Positions 24,853 to 33,521 of a stretch of 64,000 nucleotides of DNA are shown here, one piece after another (within the stretch, counting starts at the first letter, position 1; each line of letters starts with the position of its first letter). The notes beneath the pieces were generated by a model. That model was not told the origin of the DNA, did no database searches, and saw nothing but the letters and a program-made list of their open reading frames with translations. The translations under genes and the position numbers were made by a program. Source of the DNA: Amycolatopsis sp. CA-230715 (GTDB lineage: Bacteria > Actinomycetota > Actinomycetes > Mycobacteriales > Pseudonocardiaceae); contig NZ_CP059997.1 in the NCBI RefSeq assembly GCF_018736145.1, forward strand, positions 7,067,501 to 7,131,500, written 5' to 3'.

Positions 24853-25745
24853 CGTTCGGCTCCTTCGGATTCGGCGTGGCGCACCAGTGCCAGGTAGGTG
24901 TCTTCGAGCGAGGTTCGGCGGACTTCGAGGTCTTCGACCTCTTCGCCGTAGCGCTTGAACAGTTCGAAGGTGAACTTGGTCGACTCGGTGGTCGAACGGG
25001 AAAACCGCTCCCCGCCGCGGCTCCAGCGCACCTCGTCCTCGCCCGCGATCTCCTTAGCCAGTTCCGCAGCGGTGCCGTCCGCCGTGATCCGGCCACCGTC
25101 GAGGACCATGATGCGGTCGGCGAGCATCTCGGCCTCGTGCAGATCGTGCGTGGTGAGCAGGATCGTCGTTCGTCCCGCTTCGGCGAGATTCCGCACCAGC
25201 GAGTGGAATTCGCGGCGTGCCACCGGATCGAGCCCTGCGGTCGGCTCGTCGAGGAAAACCAGTTCGGGACGCCCGACGAGGCCGATCGCGACATCGAGCC
25301 TGCGCCGCTGCCCGCCGGAGAGCGTCCGGATCTTCTTGCCGGCCTGCTCGGTCAGCCCGACCGCGGCGACGAGTTCGTCCGCGTCCCACGGCCGCTCGAC
25401 GTGTTCGCTCGAATAGGGCGCGTAGTAGGAACCGAGATGGGCGAGCAGTTCCCGCACCCGCCATTTCCCGTGGTCCCGCCACGACTGGAGCACGACTCCC
25501 ACCCGTGCCCGCCAGTCTTCGCCCGCATGGGCCGGGTCGGTGCCGAGTACCTCGACCCGGCCCGCCGAACGCATCCGGAACCCTTCCAGCACTTCGATCG
25601 TCGTGGTCTTGCCGGCCCCGTTCGGCCCCAGCAGGCACAGCACCTCGCCGTGCCACGCGCGGAAGCTCAGCCCGTGCAGGACGTCGGTGTCGCCGTAGCG
25701 CATGCGCAGGTCGTCGACGTCGATCACGGCCGCGTTGTTCTTCAT
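24849..25745 (-). CDS. ABC-2 exporter ATP-binding subunit
   Basis: A 298-residue ATPase with Walker A GPNGAGKTTTIEVLEGF, signature LSGGQRRRLDVAIGL, Walker B LVFLDEPTAGLD and the switch His in TTHDLHEAE. The C-terminal 70 residues form the extension common in daunorubicin-type exporters. It is paired with the permease downstream and divergent from a transposase-HTH/GbsR regulator at 25931. This arrangement is repeated with unrelated-looking flanks at 60-62.5 kb. Confidence 0.93.
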   Translation of the reverse strand: MKNNAAVIDVDDLRMRYGDTDVLHGLSFRAWHGEVLCLLGPNGAGKTTTIEVLEGFRMRSAGRVEVLGTDPAHAGEDWRARVGVVLQSWRDHGKWRVRELLAHLGSYYAPYSSEHVERPWDADELVAAVGLTEQAGKKIRTLSGGQRRRLDVAIGLVGRPELVFLDEPTAGLDPVARREFHSLVRNLAEAGRTTILLTTHDLHEAEMLADRIMVLDGGRITADGTAAELAKEIAGEDEVRWSRGGERFSRSTTESTKFTFELFKRYGEEVEDLEVRRTSLEDTYLALVRHAESEGAER

Positions 25746-25831
25746 GGCTGGAACGCTATGAAGTGTTCAGGGTCTCGTCAATTGTCGAAAACCTGTTTTT
25801 CGGTGTTATGCCTGCAAAAAGCTGGTCGATT

Positions 25832-25882
25832 GGTGCAATCGTGCTGTCTGTGAATGCAACGTTTTTCGGTATTGTCGTTGCA
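25832..25882. promoter_or_regulatory. TGCAAC/GTTGCA boxes in the exporter-regulator gap
   Basis: The AT-rich 185-bp gap between the ABC and regulator genes holds GGTGCAATCG (about 25832-25841) and an inverted pair TGCAACG (25855-25861) and CGTTGCA (25876-25882) with a 14-bp spacer. The same hexamers appear in the equivalent gap at 60813-60840. A role as operator for the adjacent regulator is inferred from recurrence and symmetry. Confidence 0.5.
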
Positions 25883-25930
25883 ATGCGATGACCATGAACG
25901 CACACTGGTGGAAACGGGAAGGGGGAGCCG

Positions 25931-26887
25931 ATGCCGGGAGGCAGGCTGACGAACCAGGAGCGCAGGCGCATCGCGTCGGGGCTTTCCGACGGGCTCGGCT
26001 ACGCCGAGATCGCCAGGGAGCTGGGCAGGCCGACGTCGACGATCAGCAGGGAGGTGGCGCGCAACGGCGGGCCCGGCGGCTACCGCGCCGGTCAGGCCCA
26101 CCAGGCCGCGTGGCGCCGCGCCCGCAGGCCGAAACGGGGCTGGTCGCCGGAACCGCCGGAGGGCGGTGGCCGCGACCCCGAGGCGGCGAGCGAGTTCGTC
26201 GACCGGCTCGCGGCGCAGATGGTGCGGTCCGGGTTGCCGAGGATGGCCGCGCGCGTGTTCGCCTGCCTCATCACCACCGACTCCGGTGCGCTGACCGCGG
26301 GCGAGCTGGTGCGGGGGCTCCGGGTCAGCCCCGCGTCGGTGTCCAAGGCCGTCGCCTATCTCGAGGAGCTGGACCTCGTCGACCGCGCTCGCGTTCCGGG
26401 GCGGCGCCACGAGACCTACGAGATCGACGACGACGTGTGGCTCCGCACCTGGCTGACCAGTGCCAGGACCAACGAGGTGTGGGCGGACACCGCGCAGGAA
26501 GGCGCCGAGCTCTTCGGCGCGGCCACCCCTGCCGGCGCCAGGCTCGCGCGGATGAGCCAGTTCTTCACACGCCTCGCCGAAGACATGAACGGGGGCGTCA
26601 GCGCGGTCGCCTTCGACGACGCGCTGACCGTGCTCGCCGCGCTCGTGCACGCCACCACGCCGCGCACCGCGCGCGAGCTGTCCGTCGCACTGGGCTGGCC
26701 GCTCGAACGGGTCGAGAACGCCTTGCGCGACGCGGAAAAACGCCCCGATCTCACCGACCCGGTCGTGCTCCGGCACACCGGTTCGGGCGCCTGCACGGCC
26801 GTCGTCGCGCCAGACCGGCTCACCGCGGCCCAGCGTGGCGCGCTCGCATCCCCGCTCGGTCAGCTCACCGTCGGCGCGGGATCGTGA
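25931..26887 (+). CDS. Regulator: IS30-type transposase HTH fused to a GbsR/MarR domain
   Basis: A 318-residue protein. Residues 1-65 (RLTNQERRRIASGLSDGLGYAEIARELGRPTSTISREVARNGG and GYRAGQAHQAAWRRARRPKRG) match the HTH_38 DNA-binding domain of IS30-family transposases. Residues about 90-190 form a GbsR/MarR winged helix (LPRMAARVFACLITTDSGALTAGELVRGLRVSPASVSKAVAYLEELDLVDR). No transposase catalytic DDE domain follows, so this is a domesticated regulator rather than an insertion sequence. It has a paralogue at 60078-60800. It is divergent from the ABC exporter and is its likely repressor (inference). Confidence 0.85.
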   Translation: MPGGRLTNQERRRIASGLSDGLGYAEIARELGRPTSTISREVARNGGPGGYRAGQAHQAAWRRARRPKRGWSPEPPEGGGRDPEAASEFVDRLAAQMVRSGLPRMAARVFACLITTDSGALTAGELVRGLRVSPASVSKAVAYLEELDLVDRARVPGRRHETYEIDDDVWLRTWLTSARTNEVWADTAQEGAELFGAATPAGARLARMSQFFTRLAEDMNGGVSAVAFDDALTVLAALVHATTPRTARELSVALGWPLERVENALRDAEKRPDLTDPVVLRHTGSGACTAVVAPDRLTAAQRGALASPLGQLTVGAGS

Positions 26888-27642
26888 CGCAGCACGGCGA
26901 GGTACTCGTGGTGCTCGCGCAGCAGCGCCGCGGGATCCGGTGACGCGGGCCCCGCGTCGGGATCGCCCACCACGACGCCGGAGAGCGCGAGCCCGGTCCC
27001 GGTGAGCAGCAGCGCCAGGTCCGCCGGGGTGTAGCAGCGCAGGTGCTGGCTGAGCACGCGGCCGGGGTCCGCGGTGTCCCACCAGGTGTCGGTCGCGGTG
27101 CAGGTGACCGGGTCGAACGTGGTCCGCTCGCGGAGCTCGTGGTGGTAGCCCGCCGCGGGATCCGGTTCCAGGTGCTCCTCGTCGCCGTGCCACGAAGCCC
27201 ACACGAAAGGGTTGAACACGTCCACCAGCGCGGCACCTCCTGGCCGCAGCCAGGAGGCGATCCGCGTGAGCAGCCGCCGCTGGTCCGCGTCGGAGCCGAT
27301 CCCGAACCCGTTCCAGTAGCACACCGTGTCGAACGGCCCCGGCAGGTCGACGGTGTAGAAATCCGCTTGGTGCACGACGAGCGAGCCGGAGCCGACGTCC
27401 TTCGCCAGCTCGCCGGTGGCGTTGGCGCGGTCGCTCAGCTCGACGGCCGTCACCGCGTAACCCGCGCTTGCGGCGGCCACCGCCGTCGTGCCGTAGCCGG
27501 AGCCGAGTTCGAGCACCCGCGCGCCTTCGCCGCCGTGGGTGCGCAGCAGCGAAACCCTGCGGTGGTCCCGATCGGTGACCACCGCGTCCGCCGCCGCCCA
27601 CCACGCGCCGGTCGTCGAATAGAACTCGCGCACCCAGTCCAT
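26860..27642 (-). CDS. Class I SAM-dependent methyltransferase
   Basis: A 260-residue methyltransferase: REFYSTTGAWWAA at the N-terminus, motif I VLELGSGYGTTAVAAASAGYAVTAVEL, and PFDTVCYWNGFGIGSDADQRRLLTRIASWLRPGGAALVDVFNP. The group acts on small molecules; the acceptor is unknown. The start chosen is ATG 27640-27642; TTG codons upstream (before LPRTENDARIF) would extend it by up to 25 residues toward the HxlR gene, with which it is probably co-transcribed. The 3' end overlaps the convergent regulator gene by 28 bp. Confidence 0.82.
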   Translation of the reverse strand: MDWVREFYSTTGAWWAAADAVVTDRDHRRVSLLRTHGGEGARVLELGSGYGTTAVAAASAGYAVTAVELSDRANATGELAKDVGSGSLVVHQADFYTVDLPGPFDTVCYWNGFGIGSDADQRRLLTRIASWLRPGGAALVDVFNPFVWASWHGDEEHLEPDPAAGYHHELRERTTFDPVTCTATDTWWDTADPGRVLSQHLRCYTPADLALLLTGTGLALSGVVVGDPDAGPASPDPAALLREHHEYLAVLRHDPAPTVS

Positions 27643-27712
27643 TCCCGAAGCCAAGCAGACATCCCCGAAGATTCGCGCGTCATTTTCGGTGCGCGGCAAC
27701 CGGAGGAAGGCT

Positions 27713-28114
27713 TCATCGGCGGTGCTCGGCGGAGTCGCTCGCCGCGTTGGCGCGATCGATGTCGGGCATGTGCGCTTCGGCCCAGTCCCGCACCGCGGCG
27801 AGCGGCGCGTCCAGCGAAAGCCCCAGTTCCGTGAGCCGGTAGTGCACCCGGGGCGGTACCACCGGTTCCACGCGCCGCTCGACCAGCCCGTCACGGCCGA
27901 GGCCGTGCAGCGTCGTGGCGAGCATCTTCTGCGAGATACCCGGCATGCGGCGGCGCAGCTCGGCGAAGCGCACTTCGCCGGGGTGGGCCTCGGCGAGCAC
28001 CTTGACCGCCATCGACGTCCACTTCGTGCCGATGCGGTCCAGCAGGCGACGGGTCGGGCAGTCGGGATCGAACAGATCGCCGCGCACGCCCTTCGCCGGA
28101 CGACGGGAGGTCAC
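27713..28114 (-). CDS. HxlR-family transcriptional regulator
   Basis: A 133-residue winged helix with the HxlR pattern: CPTRRLLDRIGTKWTSMAVKVLAE, RFAELRRRMPGISQKMLATTLHGLGRDGLVERRVEPVVPPRVHYRLTELGLSL. The single N-terminal Cys (residue about 19), redox- or aldehyde-reactive in some HxlR proteins, is present. It is divergent from an alpha/beta hydrolase gene with a perfect dyad between them, and upstream of the methyltransferase gene on the same strand. Confidence 0.9.
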   Translation of the reverse strand: MTSRRPAKGVRGDLFDPDCPTRRLLDRIGTKWTSMAVKVLAEAHPGEVRFAELRRRMPGISQKMLATTLHGLGRDGLVERRVEPVVPPRVHYRLTELGLSLDAPLAAVRDWAEAHMPDIDRANAASDSAEHRR

Positions 28115-28163
28115 CTCGGGCTCACCACCTGTCTCGGAAGTGCGGTCTTGGCACGACCGCGCT

Positions 28164-28188
28164 GGTTACCTACCGTTTCATGGTAACC
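28164..28188. promoter_or_regulatory. Probable HxlR operator
   Basis: GGTTACC (28164-28170) and GGTAACC (28182-28188) are perfect inverted 7-mers with an 11-bp spacer in the 103-bp gap between divergent HxlR and hydrolase genes. HxlR proteins usually bind such a dyad in a divergent promoter. Binding is inferred. Confidence 0.65.
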
Positions 28189-28217
28189 AAAGGTGACCAC
28201 CGAGAGGCGACACGCCC

Positions 28218-29078
28218 ATGTCCGAAATCGAACTGCGCCGCGTCGTGGCGAACGGCATCGGGATCAACACGGCGATCGCCGGGAGGGGCGAACCCGTGCT
28301 CCTGCTGCACGGGTTCCCGCACACGTGGCAGCTCTGGCGCGCGATCATGCCCCGCCTGGCGCGCACCCACCGGGTCATCGCACCGGACCTGCGCGGGCTC
28401 GGGGCCACCGAGCGTCCCGCGGACGGCTACGACGCGGGCACCCTGGCCTCCGACGCGGAGTGCCTGCTCGACGCGCTCGGCGAACCGGCCGCGTCGGTGG
28501 TCGGCATCGACGCCGGCGCGCCGCCCGCGTTCCTGCTGGCCATGCGGCGCCCGGAGCGCGTGCGACGGCTCGTCGTGGCCGAATCGCTGCTGGGCCGGCT
28601 GCCCGGTGCGGAGGATTTCCTGCGTGCGGGCCCGCCGTGGTGGTTCGGCTTCCACGCCGTCCCTGGGCTGGCCGAGACCGTCCTAATCGGACACGAGGCG
28701 GAGTACGTCGACTGGTTCCTCGACACGGGCACGCGCGCTCGCGGGGTTCCGCCGGAGCTCAGGGACCGGTTCGTCGAGGCCTACCGCGGCCACGACGCGC
28801 TGCGCGCCGCGTTCTCCCATTACCGCGCGATGCCCGACTCCGCCGAGCAGATCGGTGCGGCCGTCGCGTCCGGCAGGCTCACCGTGCCCACCATGGCGAT
28901 CGGCGCCCATCCGGTGGGGAACGCGCTCGAACGCCAGCTCCGCCCGATCGCCGACGACCTCGTCGCGCATCTCGTCGAGGACTGCGGCCACCTCGTCCCG
29001 CTGGACCGCCCCGAAGTCTTCGGCGCGCTGCTGGAGGATTTCCTCGCCGGGCAGCGGGCTTCCGCGCCGATGGTGTGA
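28218..29078 (+). CDS. Alpha/beta hydrolase (epoxide-hydrolase/dehalogenase-like)
   Basis: A 286-residue hydrolase: oxyanion-hole segment LLLHGFPHTWQLWRAIMPRLA, DLRGLGATERP, nucleophile elbow VVGIDAGAPPAF (Asp, as in haloalkane dehalogenases and epoxide hydrolases, not Ser), and the C-terminal His in EDCGHLVPLDRPE. The Asp nucleophile favours epoxide, haloacid or haloalkane substrates. It is divergent from HxlR, which probably controls it in response to a reactive compound (inference). Confidence 0.87.
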   Translation: MSEIELRRVVANGIGINTAIAGRGEPVLLLHGFPHTWQLWRAIMPRLARTHRVIAPDLRGLGATERPADGYDAGTLASDAECLLDALGEPAASVVGIDAGAPPAFLLAMRRPERVRRLVVAESLLGRLPGAEDFLRAGPPWWFGFHAVPGLAETVLIGHEAEYVDWFLDTGTRARGVPPELRDRFVEAYRGHDALRAAFSHYRAMPDSAEQIGAAVASGRLTVPTMAIGAHPVGNALERQLRPIADDLVAHLVEDCGHLVPLDRPEVFGALLEDFLAGQRASAPMV

Positions 29079-29149
29079 ACTGCTGTGAGGTACCTGTGGA
29101 TCGTGGGTCACGGGATGCGGCCGCGGCGGCACTGTGATGATCTGACACC

Positions 29150-29953
29150 GTGGCGTTCAAGAACTTCCGGCCCGCGATGGTGGCCGCGGCAACGGTGTTG
29201 CTGGTACTCGGCGTCGTGGTCAGCACCGACACGACGACCGGGGACGCGATCGACGCCGAAGCGACCGCCAACGACGCGTACACCACGTCGATCGCCGCGA
29301 AGACGGCCACCACGACGCCCGCCGCCAGCCCGTCCGTCGGCGCGTTGTTCAGCGACGGCGAGCACTTCTGCAGCGGCAGCGTCGTGCACAGCCCGGCAGG
29401 CGACGTCGTGCTCACCGCCGCGCACTGCGTCAACGACGGCGACGGCACCGGGAACCACGACGGGCTGACCTTCGCACCCGGTTACCACGACGGCGTCGCC
29501 CCGTACGGGATGTGGACGGCCACCGTCGCCGCCGTCCCCGCCGGGTGGGCCTCCGGCGGCGATCCCGATCTCGACTTCGCGTTCCTGACCGTGCGCCAGG
29601 AGGGCACACCGGCGAGCGTGGAAAGCCTGACCGGCGCGAACACGCTCGGCACCCACCACGGGTTCACGAACCTGATCACCCTGACGGGCTACCCCGACGA
29701 CGCCGACGCGCCGGTGGTCTGCCAGGGCGTCACCACCCGGTCCGGCACCTACCAGCAGCGCGTGGAGTGCCCCGGTTTCCCCGACGGCACCAGCGGCGGC
29801 CCGTGGGTGATCGACGTGGACGCGGCCACCGGCGACGGCACGGTGATCGGCGTGATCGGCGGCTACCAGTACGGCGGCGATTCGCCCGACGTCTCCTACA
29901 GTTCCTACTTCGACTCCGACATCAAGGACCTGTACGACTCCGTCACCGGCTGA
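29150..29953 (+). CDS. Secreted trypsin-like serine protease
   Basis: A 267-residue chymotrypsin-fold protease. The GTG start (29150) is followed by an N-terminal hydrophobic helix MVAAATVLLVLGVVVS. The triad is visible: His 92 in LTAAHCVND, Asp 142 in DLDFAFLTV, Ser 215 in DGTSGGPWV. Cys 74 and Cys 93 form the usual His-loop disulfide. The Ser motif GTSGGPW resembles extracellular glutamyl-endopeptidase/V8-like proteases. It acts outside the cell or at the membrane. It stands alone, followed by repeat DNA. Confidence 0.9.
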   Translation: MAFKNFRPAMVAAATVLLVLGVVVSTDTTTGDAIDAEATANDAYTTSIAAKTATTTPAASPSVGALFSDGEHFCSGSVVHSPAGDVVLTAAHCVNDGDGTGNHDGLTFAPGYHDGVAPYGMWTATVAAVPAGWASGGDPDLDFAFLTVRQEGTPASVESLTGANTLGTHHGFTNLITLTGYPDDADAPVVCQGVTTRSGTYQQRVECPGFPDGTSGGPWVIDVDAATGDGTVIGVIGGYQYGGDSPDVSYSSYFDSDIKDLYDSVTG

Positions 29954-29989
29954 CGCGCGGGCTCGGGGTGGGCCTTCGTTGGCAGCCGG

Positions 29990-30153
29990 GGCCACTTTCG
30001 GGGCAAGGGGTCCGGCGGCGGTCGAGGGTGCGAGGGGTGGAATCGCGGCGTCTAACGCCCCGAAGGCCACCTTCGGGGCACCAGGCAGCTCCGCCCGCAC
30101 GCCCGCGAGGGCCGGGAAAGTGGCGCTAGGGTCCCCGAAGGTGGCCTTCGGGG
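29990..30153. repeat. Intergenic composite repeat block
   Basis: Between the protease and the convergent serine-hydrolase gene lie two palindromic cores (30058-30078 and 30133-30153) and a degenerate third near 29990. The unit from GCGAGGGGTGG (about 30030) through GAAAGTGGCGCTAGGGTC to the second core is nearly the same as 22229-22354. The cores follow two converging stops and could act as a bidirectional terminator. Confidence 0.7.
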
Positions 30154-30166
30154 CATCGGGCACCCG

Positions 30167-31300
30167 TCAGGCCAGTGCGTCGTAGATCGCTGTGACGTAG
30201 GCGGCGCTGCGGTCGGAGCCGATGATGCCCGGCCCCATCCGGTTCATCACGTACGAGATCGTCGTGCGCCGGTCGAGGTCCATGATCATCATCGACCCGC
30301 CCCAGCCGCCCCAGAAGCAGATCCGCTCGTCGGGGATCCACGGGAGCGTGTCGAGCCGGGGGAGCGCGTAACCGGTTCCCCAGCGCAGCGGGATGCCCAG
30401 CCCCAGATCGACGCCGTTCGCCTGCTCTTCGAAGATGAGGTCGATCGTCTTCGGCCCGAGCAGCCGGACGCCGTCCACCTCGCCGCCGCGGGAAATCACC
30501 GAAAGGATCCTGGCGAGGGACCGCGCGTTGCCGTGCCCGTTGAGCGCGCCGATGTCCGCGCGGCGCCACGCGGGGGTGTTGGCTTCGGTCGCGTCGATCG
30601 CGGGGCCGGTCAGGGTTTTGACCATCGGGTCGTCCTCGCCGAGCGCGTCGACGTCCAGGTTCGCGGGCGGCGGCGGGGTCACGTCCGCGATCCGGTGCCA
30701 GTCCCGTTCGGCCGCGCCGAGCTGGAAGTCGGCGCCGAGCGGGCCCGCGATTTCCTCGGCGACGAACCGCTTCAACGGTTTCCCGCTCACCCGGCGCACG
30801 ACTTCGCCGATCAGGTGGCCGAAATTGGCGGCGTGGTAGCCCGACGCGGTCCCCGGCGTCCACCACGGTGCCTGCGCGGCCATCCTCGCGGTGGCGGTGT
30901 CCCAGTCGTAGAGGTCTTCGAGCACGGCGGGCTTTTCGAGCCCGGAAACCCCCGAGGTGTGGGAAAGCAGGTGGCGGATCTCGACCTTTTCCTTGCCGTT
31001 GGCGGCGAACTCCGGCCAGTACTCCGCGACCGGCGCGCGCACGTCGAGATCGCCGCGGTCGACGAGCACGAGCGCGGCGAGGCTGGTCACCGTCTTCGTC
31101 GACGACCACACCGTGGTGATGGTGTGCTCGTCCCACGCGGAAGTGCGCGCCTCGTCGCGGAAACCGCCCCAGAGATCGACGGCGATGTCCCCGTCGACGT
31201 CGACGACGAGGGACGCCCCCAGTTCTTCACCGGATTCGACAGCGCGTTCGAACACCGCGCGCACCGCGTCGAAACGGGCATTGTTGTTGCCCTGCACCAC
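30167..31300 (-). CDS. Serine hydrolase, beta-lactamase/esterase class C fold
   Basis: A 377-residue EstB/class C-like enzyme: SxxK motif WSSTKTVTSLAALVLVDRG (Ser near 66, Lys near 69), HLLSHTSGVSGLEKP, GYHAANFGHLIGEVVRRVSG (the Tyr-x-Asn position reads Tyr-His-Ala-Ala-Asn) and a C-terminal CFWGGWGGSMMIMDLDRRTTISYVMNRMG strand. Members are cytoplasmic or secreted esterases or peptidases; no signal peptide is present. The start GTG 31298-31300 has GAGGAG five bases upstream and is preferred over the frame start 30 bp further up. A MerR-type dyad lies in the divergent promoter. Confidence 0.87.
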   Translation of the reverse strand: MVQGNNNARFDAVRAVFERAVESGEELGASLVVDVDGDIAVDLWGGFRDEARTSAWDEHTITTVWSSTKTVTSLAALVLVDRGDLDVRAPVAEYWPEFAANGKEKVEIRHLLSHTSGVSGLEKPAVLEDLYDWDTATARMAAQAPWWTPGTASGYHAANFGHLIGEVVRRVSGKPLKRFVAEEIAGPLGADFQLGAAERDWHRIADVTPPPPANLDVDALGEDDPMVKTLTGPAIDATEANTPAWRRADIGALNGHGNARSLARILSVISRGGEVDGVRLLGPKTIDLIFEEQANGVDLGLGIPLRWGTGYALPRLDTLPWIPDERICFWGGWGGSMMIMDLDRRTTISYVMNRMGPGIIGSDRSAAYVTAIYDALA

Positions 31301-31345
31301 TTTGTCTCCTCGGTCGGTCCGGATGCTCACGGCGCTACGCTAAAA

Positions 31346-31365
31346 CCTGACGCCGGTGTGAGAGG
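31346..31365. promoter_or_regulatory. MerR-type operator in the divergent promoter
   Basis: CCTGACGCC-GGTGTGAGAGG is an imperfect dyad inside a promoter-like arrangement reading toward the serine hydrolase (TTGCCT, 19-bp spacer, TAGCGT on the minus strand). Over-long spacers with the dyad between -35 and -10 are the hallmark of MerR-activated promoters. It suggests that the MerR at 31403 activates the hydrolase (inference). Confidence 0.5.
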
Positions 31366-31402
31366 CAAAGTCCTGTGACGCGGCTCATGGAGGAGAGGTT
31401 CG

Positions 31403-31783
31403 ATGCGGATCGGTGAACTCGCCGAGAAGACCGGCGTGAGCGTGCGTTCGCTGCGGTACTACGAGGAACAGGGACTGCTGCTCCCCGCACGCAGTCCGAG
31501 CGGCCAGCGGCACTACCGCGAAGGCGCGGTCGACCGGGTCCACTGGATCCGGCAGCTCTACGCCGCGGGCCTGTCGAGCAAGACGATCGCGCGGTTCCTG
31601 CCGTGCGCGGCCAGCGGTGCGGCCACCCCCGAAGGGCTCGCCCACCTGGCCGCCGAACGCGAGCGCATCGACGCGCAGGTGCGCGATCTGGTCCAGACCA
31701 GGGATCGCCTCGACACCGTCATCGCGATGGCCGCGCGAACGGTCGCCACGGGCGAGCACTGCGCATCGACTGTGAAGATGTAG
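31403..31783 (+). CDS. MerR-family transcriptional regulator
   Basis: A 126-residue protein: MRIGELAEKTGVSVRSLRYYEEQGLLLPARSPSGQRHY is the MerR winged helix, followed by a coiled-coil dimerisation helix (LAAERERIDAQVRDLVQTRDRLDTVIAM). The C-terminus has one Cys in GEHCAS and one in LPCAAS, so metal or thiol sensing cannot be excluded but the SoxR cluster is absent. It is divergent from the serine hydrolase and 81 bp upstream of an SDR gene. Confidence 0.9.
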   Translation: MRIGELAEKTGVSVRSLRYYEEQGLLLPARSPSGQRHYREGAVDRVHWIRQLYAAGLSSKTIARFLPCAASGAATPEGLAHLAAERERIDAQVRDLVQTRDRLDTVIAMAARTVATGEHCASTVKM

Positions 31784-31864
31784 TGATTGCACTTTTGCAG
31801 TTGCTATGAGATCGTGGTCAACGGGAGGTCGTCGTGGCCTCCTGCTGACCACGAGGAGCCGTTG

Positions 31865-32791
31865 ATGGGGTCGAACGAGCACTGGGACGTCCGGCGGCTG
31901 CCGAGGGCGGACGGCAGGACGTTCCTGGTCACCGGCGGCAACGCCGGGATCGGCTACTTCGTCGCCGAACAGCTCGCCGGCACCGGGGCCACCGTCGTGA
32001 TCGGCAGCAGGGACGCGGCGAAGGCCGAAACCGCGCTGACCTCGATCCGGTCCCGGGTCCGGAGTGCCGACGTCCGGTCCGCGCGGCTCGATCTCGCCGA
32101 CCTTGCCTCGCTGAAAGCCTCGGTCGACGCGATGGGCCTCGATCGGCTCGACGCGGTCGTGCACAACGCCGGGGTGCTGCTCGACGATCCGCCCCGGCGC
32201 GAAACCGCCGAAGGCAACGAGCTGATGTTCGGCACCAACCACCTCGGGCACTTCGCGCTGACCGCGTGGCTGCGGCCCCTGCTGACGCCGGGCAGCCGCG
32301 TCGTCGTGACGGGCAGCTTCGCGGGAAAGCAGGAGCGGCTGGATCTCGACGACCTCCAGTCCACACGCGACTACCGGCCCAAGCGGACCTACGGGCGGTC
32401 GAAGCTGGCGCAGATGGTGTTCGGCTTCGAATTCGATCGGCGCCTGCGCGCGGCGGGCAGCGAGACCGCGTGCGTGGTGACCCATCCCGGCGGCGCGCTG
32501 GATTCGCTGACCCCGGCGCGGCCGCCGCTGCACGAGCGGACCGCGGGCGAGCGCTTGCGCGGGCTGCCGCTGGGGCTCGTGGTGCAGGGGAAGGAAGCCG
32601 CCGCCTGGCCCGCCGTGCGCGCGGTGCTCGACCCGGCCGTGTCCGGCGGGCAGATGTGGGGGCCGCGGGCTTTCGGGCTGCGCGGCCTGCCGGCGCGCGA
32701 ACCCGTCCGCGAGCACCTTTCCGATCCCGATGGCGCGGCGCGCCTGTGGGCCGCCAGCGTCGAGCTGACTGGTGTCGATCCCTCGATGTGA
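31865..32791 (+). CDS. SDR-family oxidoreductase (retinol-dehydrogenase-like)
   Basis: A 308-residue short-chain dehydrogenase: TFLVTGGNAGIGYFVAEQL (TGxxxGxG cofactor motif), ARLDLADLASL, VVHNAGVLLDD (NNAG-like), VVVTGSF (Ser position) and TYGRSKLAQM (YxxxK). The ATG 31865 follows GACGAGGAGCC. The substrate is unknown; relatives act on lipophilic alcohols and ketones. It runs into the TetR operator at its own stop codon. The C-terminus of a similar enzyme is at the very start of the window. Confidence 0.9.
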   Translation: MGSNEHWDVRRLPRADGRTFLVTGGNAGIGYFVAEQLAGTGATVVIGSRDAAKAETALTSIRSRVRSADVRSARLDLADLASLKASVDAMGLDRLDAVVHNAGVLLDDPPRRETAEGNELMFGTNHLGHFALTAWLRPLLTPGSRVVVTGSFAGKQERLDLDDLQSTRDYRPKRTYGRSKLAQMVFGFEFDRRLRAAGSETACVVTHPGGALDSLTPARPPLHERTAGERLRGLPLGLVVQGKEAAAWPAVRAVLDPAVSGGQMWGPRAFGLRGLPAREPVREHLSDPDGAARLWAASVELTGVDPSM

Positions 32792-32818
32792 CGAACGGGT
32801 TCGTGACGAACATGTTCG
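32791..32818. promoter_or_regulatory. Tandem TetR operator dyads
   Basis: ACGAAC-GG-GTTCGT (32791-32804) and CGAACATGTTCG (32807-32818, fully palindromic) lie end to end just upstream of the TetR ATG at 32832. Centres are 15 bp apart, which suits two repressor dimers. The first dyad starts on the SDR stop codon. Binding by the adjacent TetR is inferred. Confidence 0.65.
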
Positions 32819-32831
32819 CTATCATGGGCAC

Positions 32832-33521
32832 ATGACATCCGAAACCCCGCGCAGTCGTCGCGAACGTCCCGCGAAACCGGCCCTGACCAGGGCGGGCATC
32901 GTGTCCGCCTCGATCGGGGTCCTGCGGGACGAGGGACTGGCGAAGGTCACCATGCGCCGCATCGCGCAGGAGCTGGACACCGGACCCGCGTCGCTCTACG
33001 TCTACGTCCGCAACACCGCCGAGCTGCACGCCGCGATCCTGGACGAGCTGCTGGGCACGATCGAAACGGCGCCTGCCGGGGGAAGCTGGCGTGCGCGCAT
33101 CGAGCAGGTGCTCGGCTCGTACACCCGGATGCTCCTCGAATACCCGAGCCTCGCGCGGTCCGCGGTTTCGGCCCGCCCCAGCGGGGTGAACTACCTGAAC
33201 CTGTGCGAACGGCTGCTCGCGCTGCTGGACGCGGGCGGTGTCCCGCCCGCGCAGGCGGCGTGGGGCGTGGACGTGCTCCTGCAGCTCGCCACCGCGACCG
33301 CGGCGGAACACGCCACCCAACACGAAAACAGCGACAGCGCCGAGGAATGGGACGCGCTCACCCGTGCCCTGCGCGGCGCGTCCGCGGACACCCACCCGCG
33401 CATCGCCGCGCTCGGGCCCCAGCTCGTCTCCGGCACTCCGGAGCAGCGGCTCTCGTGGGGCTTCCGAAGCGTGCTCACCGGCATCACGCATACCCCTGTG
33501 CCAGAAGGAGAACCGGAATGA
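32832..33521 (+). CDS. TetR-family regulator of the monooxygenase operon
   Basis: A 229-residue regulator: ALTRAGIVSASIGVLRDEGLAKVTMRRIAQELDTGPASLYVYVRNTAELHAAILDELL is the HTH, with the TGPASLYVYV recognition helix found in TetR-class (TetR_C) drug-responsive repressors. Its stop overlaps the monooxygenase ATG as ATGA, so repressor and enzyme are translationally coupled. It probably represses its own operon through the tandem dyads upstream; the inducer could be the monooxygenase substrate (inference). Confidence 0.9.
   Translation: MTSETPRSRRERPAKPALTRAGIVSASIGVLRDEGLAKVTMRRIAQELDTGPASLYVYVRNTAELHAAILDELLGTIETAPAGGSWRARIEQVLGSYTRMLLEYPSLARSAVSARPSGVNYLNLCERLLALLDAGGVPPAQAAWGVDVLLQLATATAAEHATQHENSDSAEEWDALTRALRGASADTHPRIAALGPQLVSGTPEQRLSWGFRSVLTGITHTPVPEGEPE

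Noticed and set aside
25931..26887. IS30-family insertion sequence
   Set aside because: Only the HTH_38 domain is present; there is no DDE catalytic domain and no terminal inverted repeats, and a GbsR/MarR domain follows.
32807..32818. Possible SOS box (CGAACATGTTCG) for the LexA at 43 kb
   Set aside because: Actinobacterial SOS boxes need four bases between GAAC and GTTC; here there are two, and the site fits a tandem TetR operator instead.
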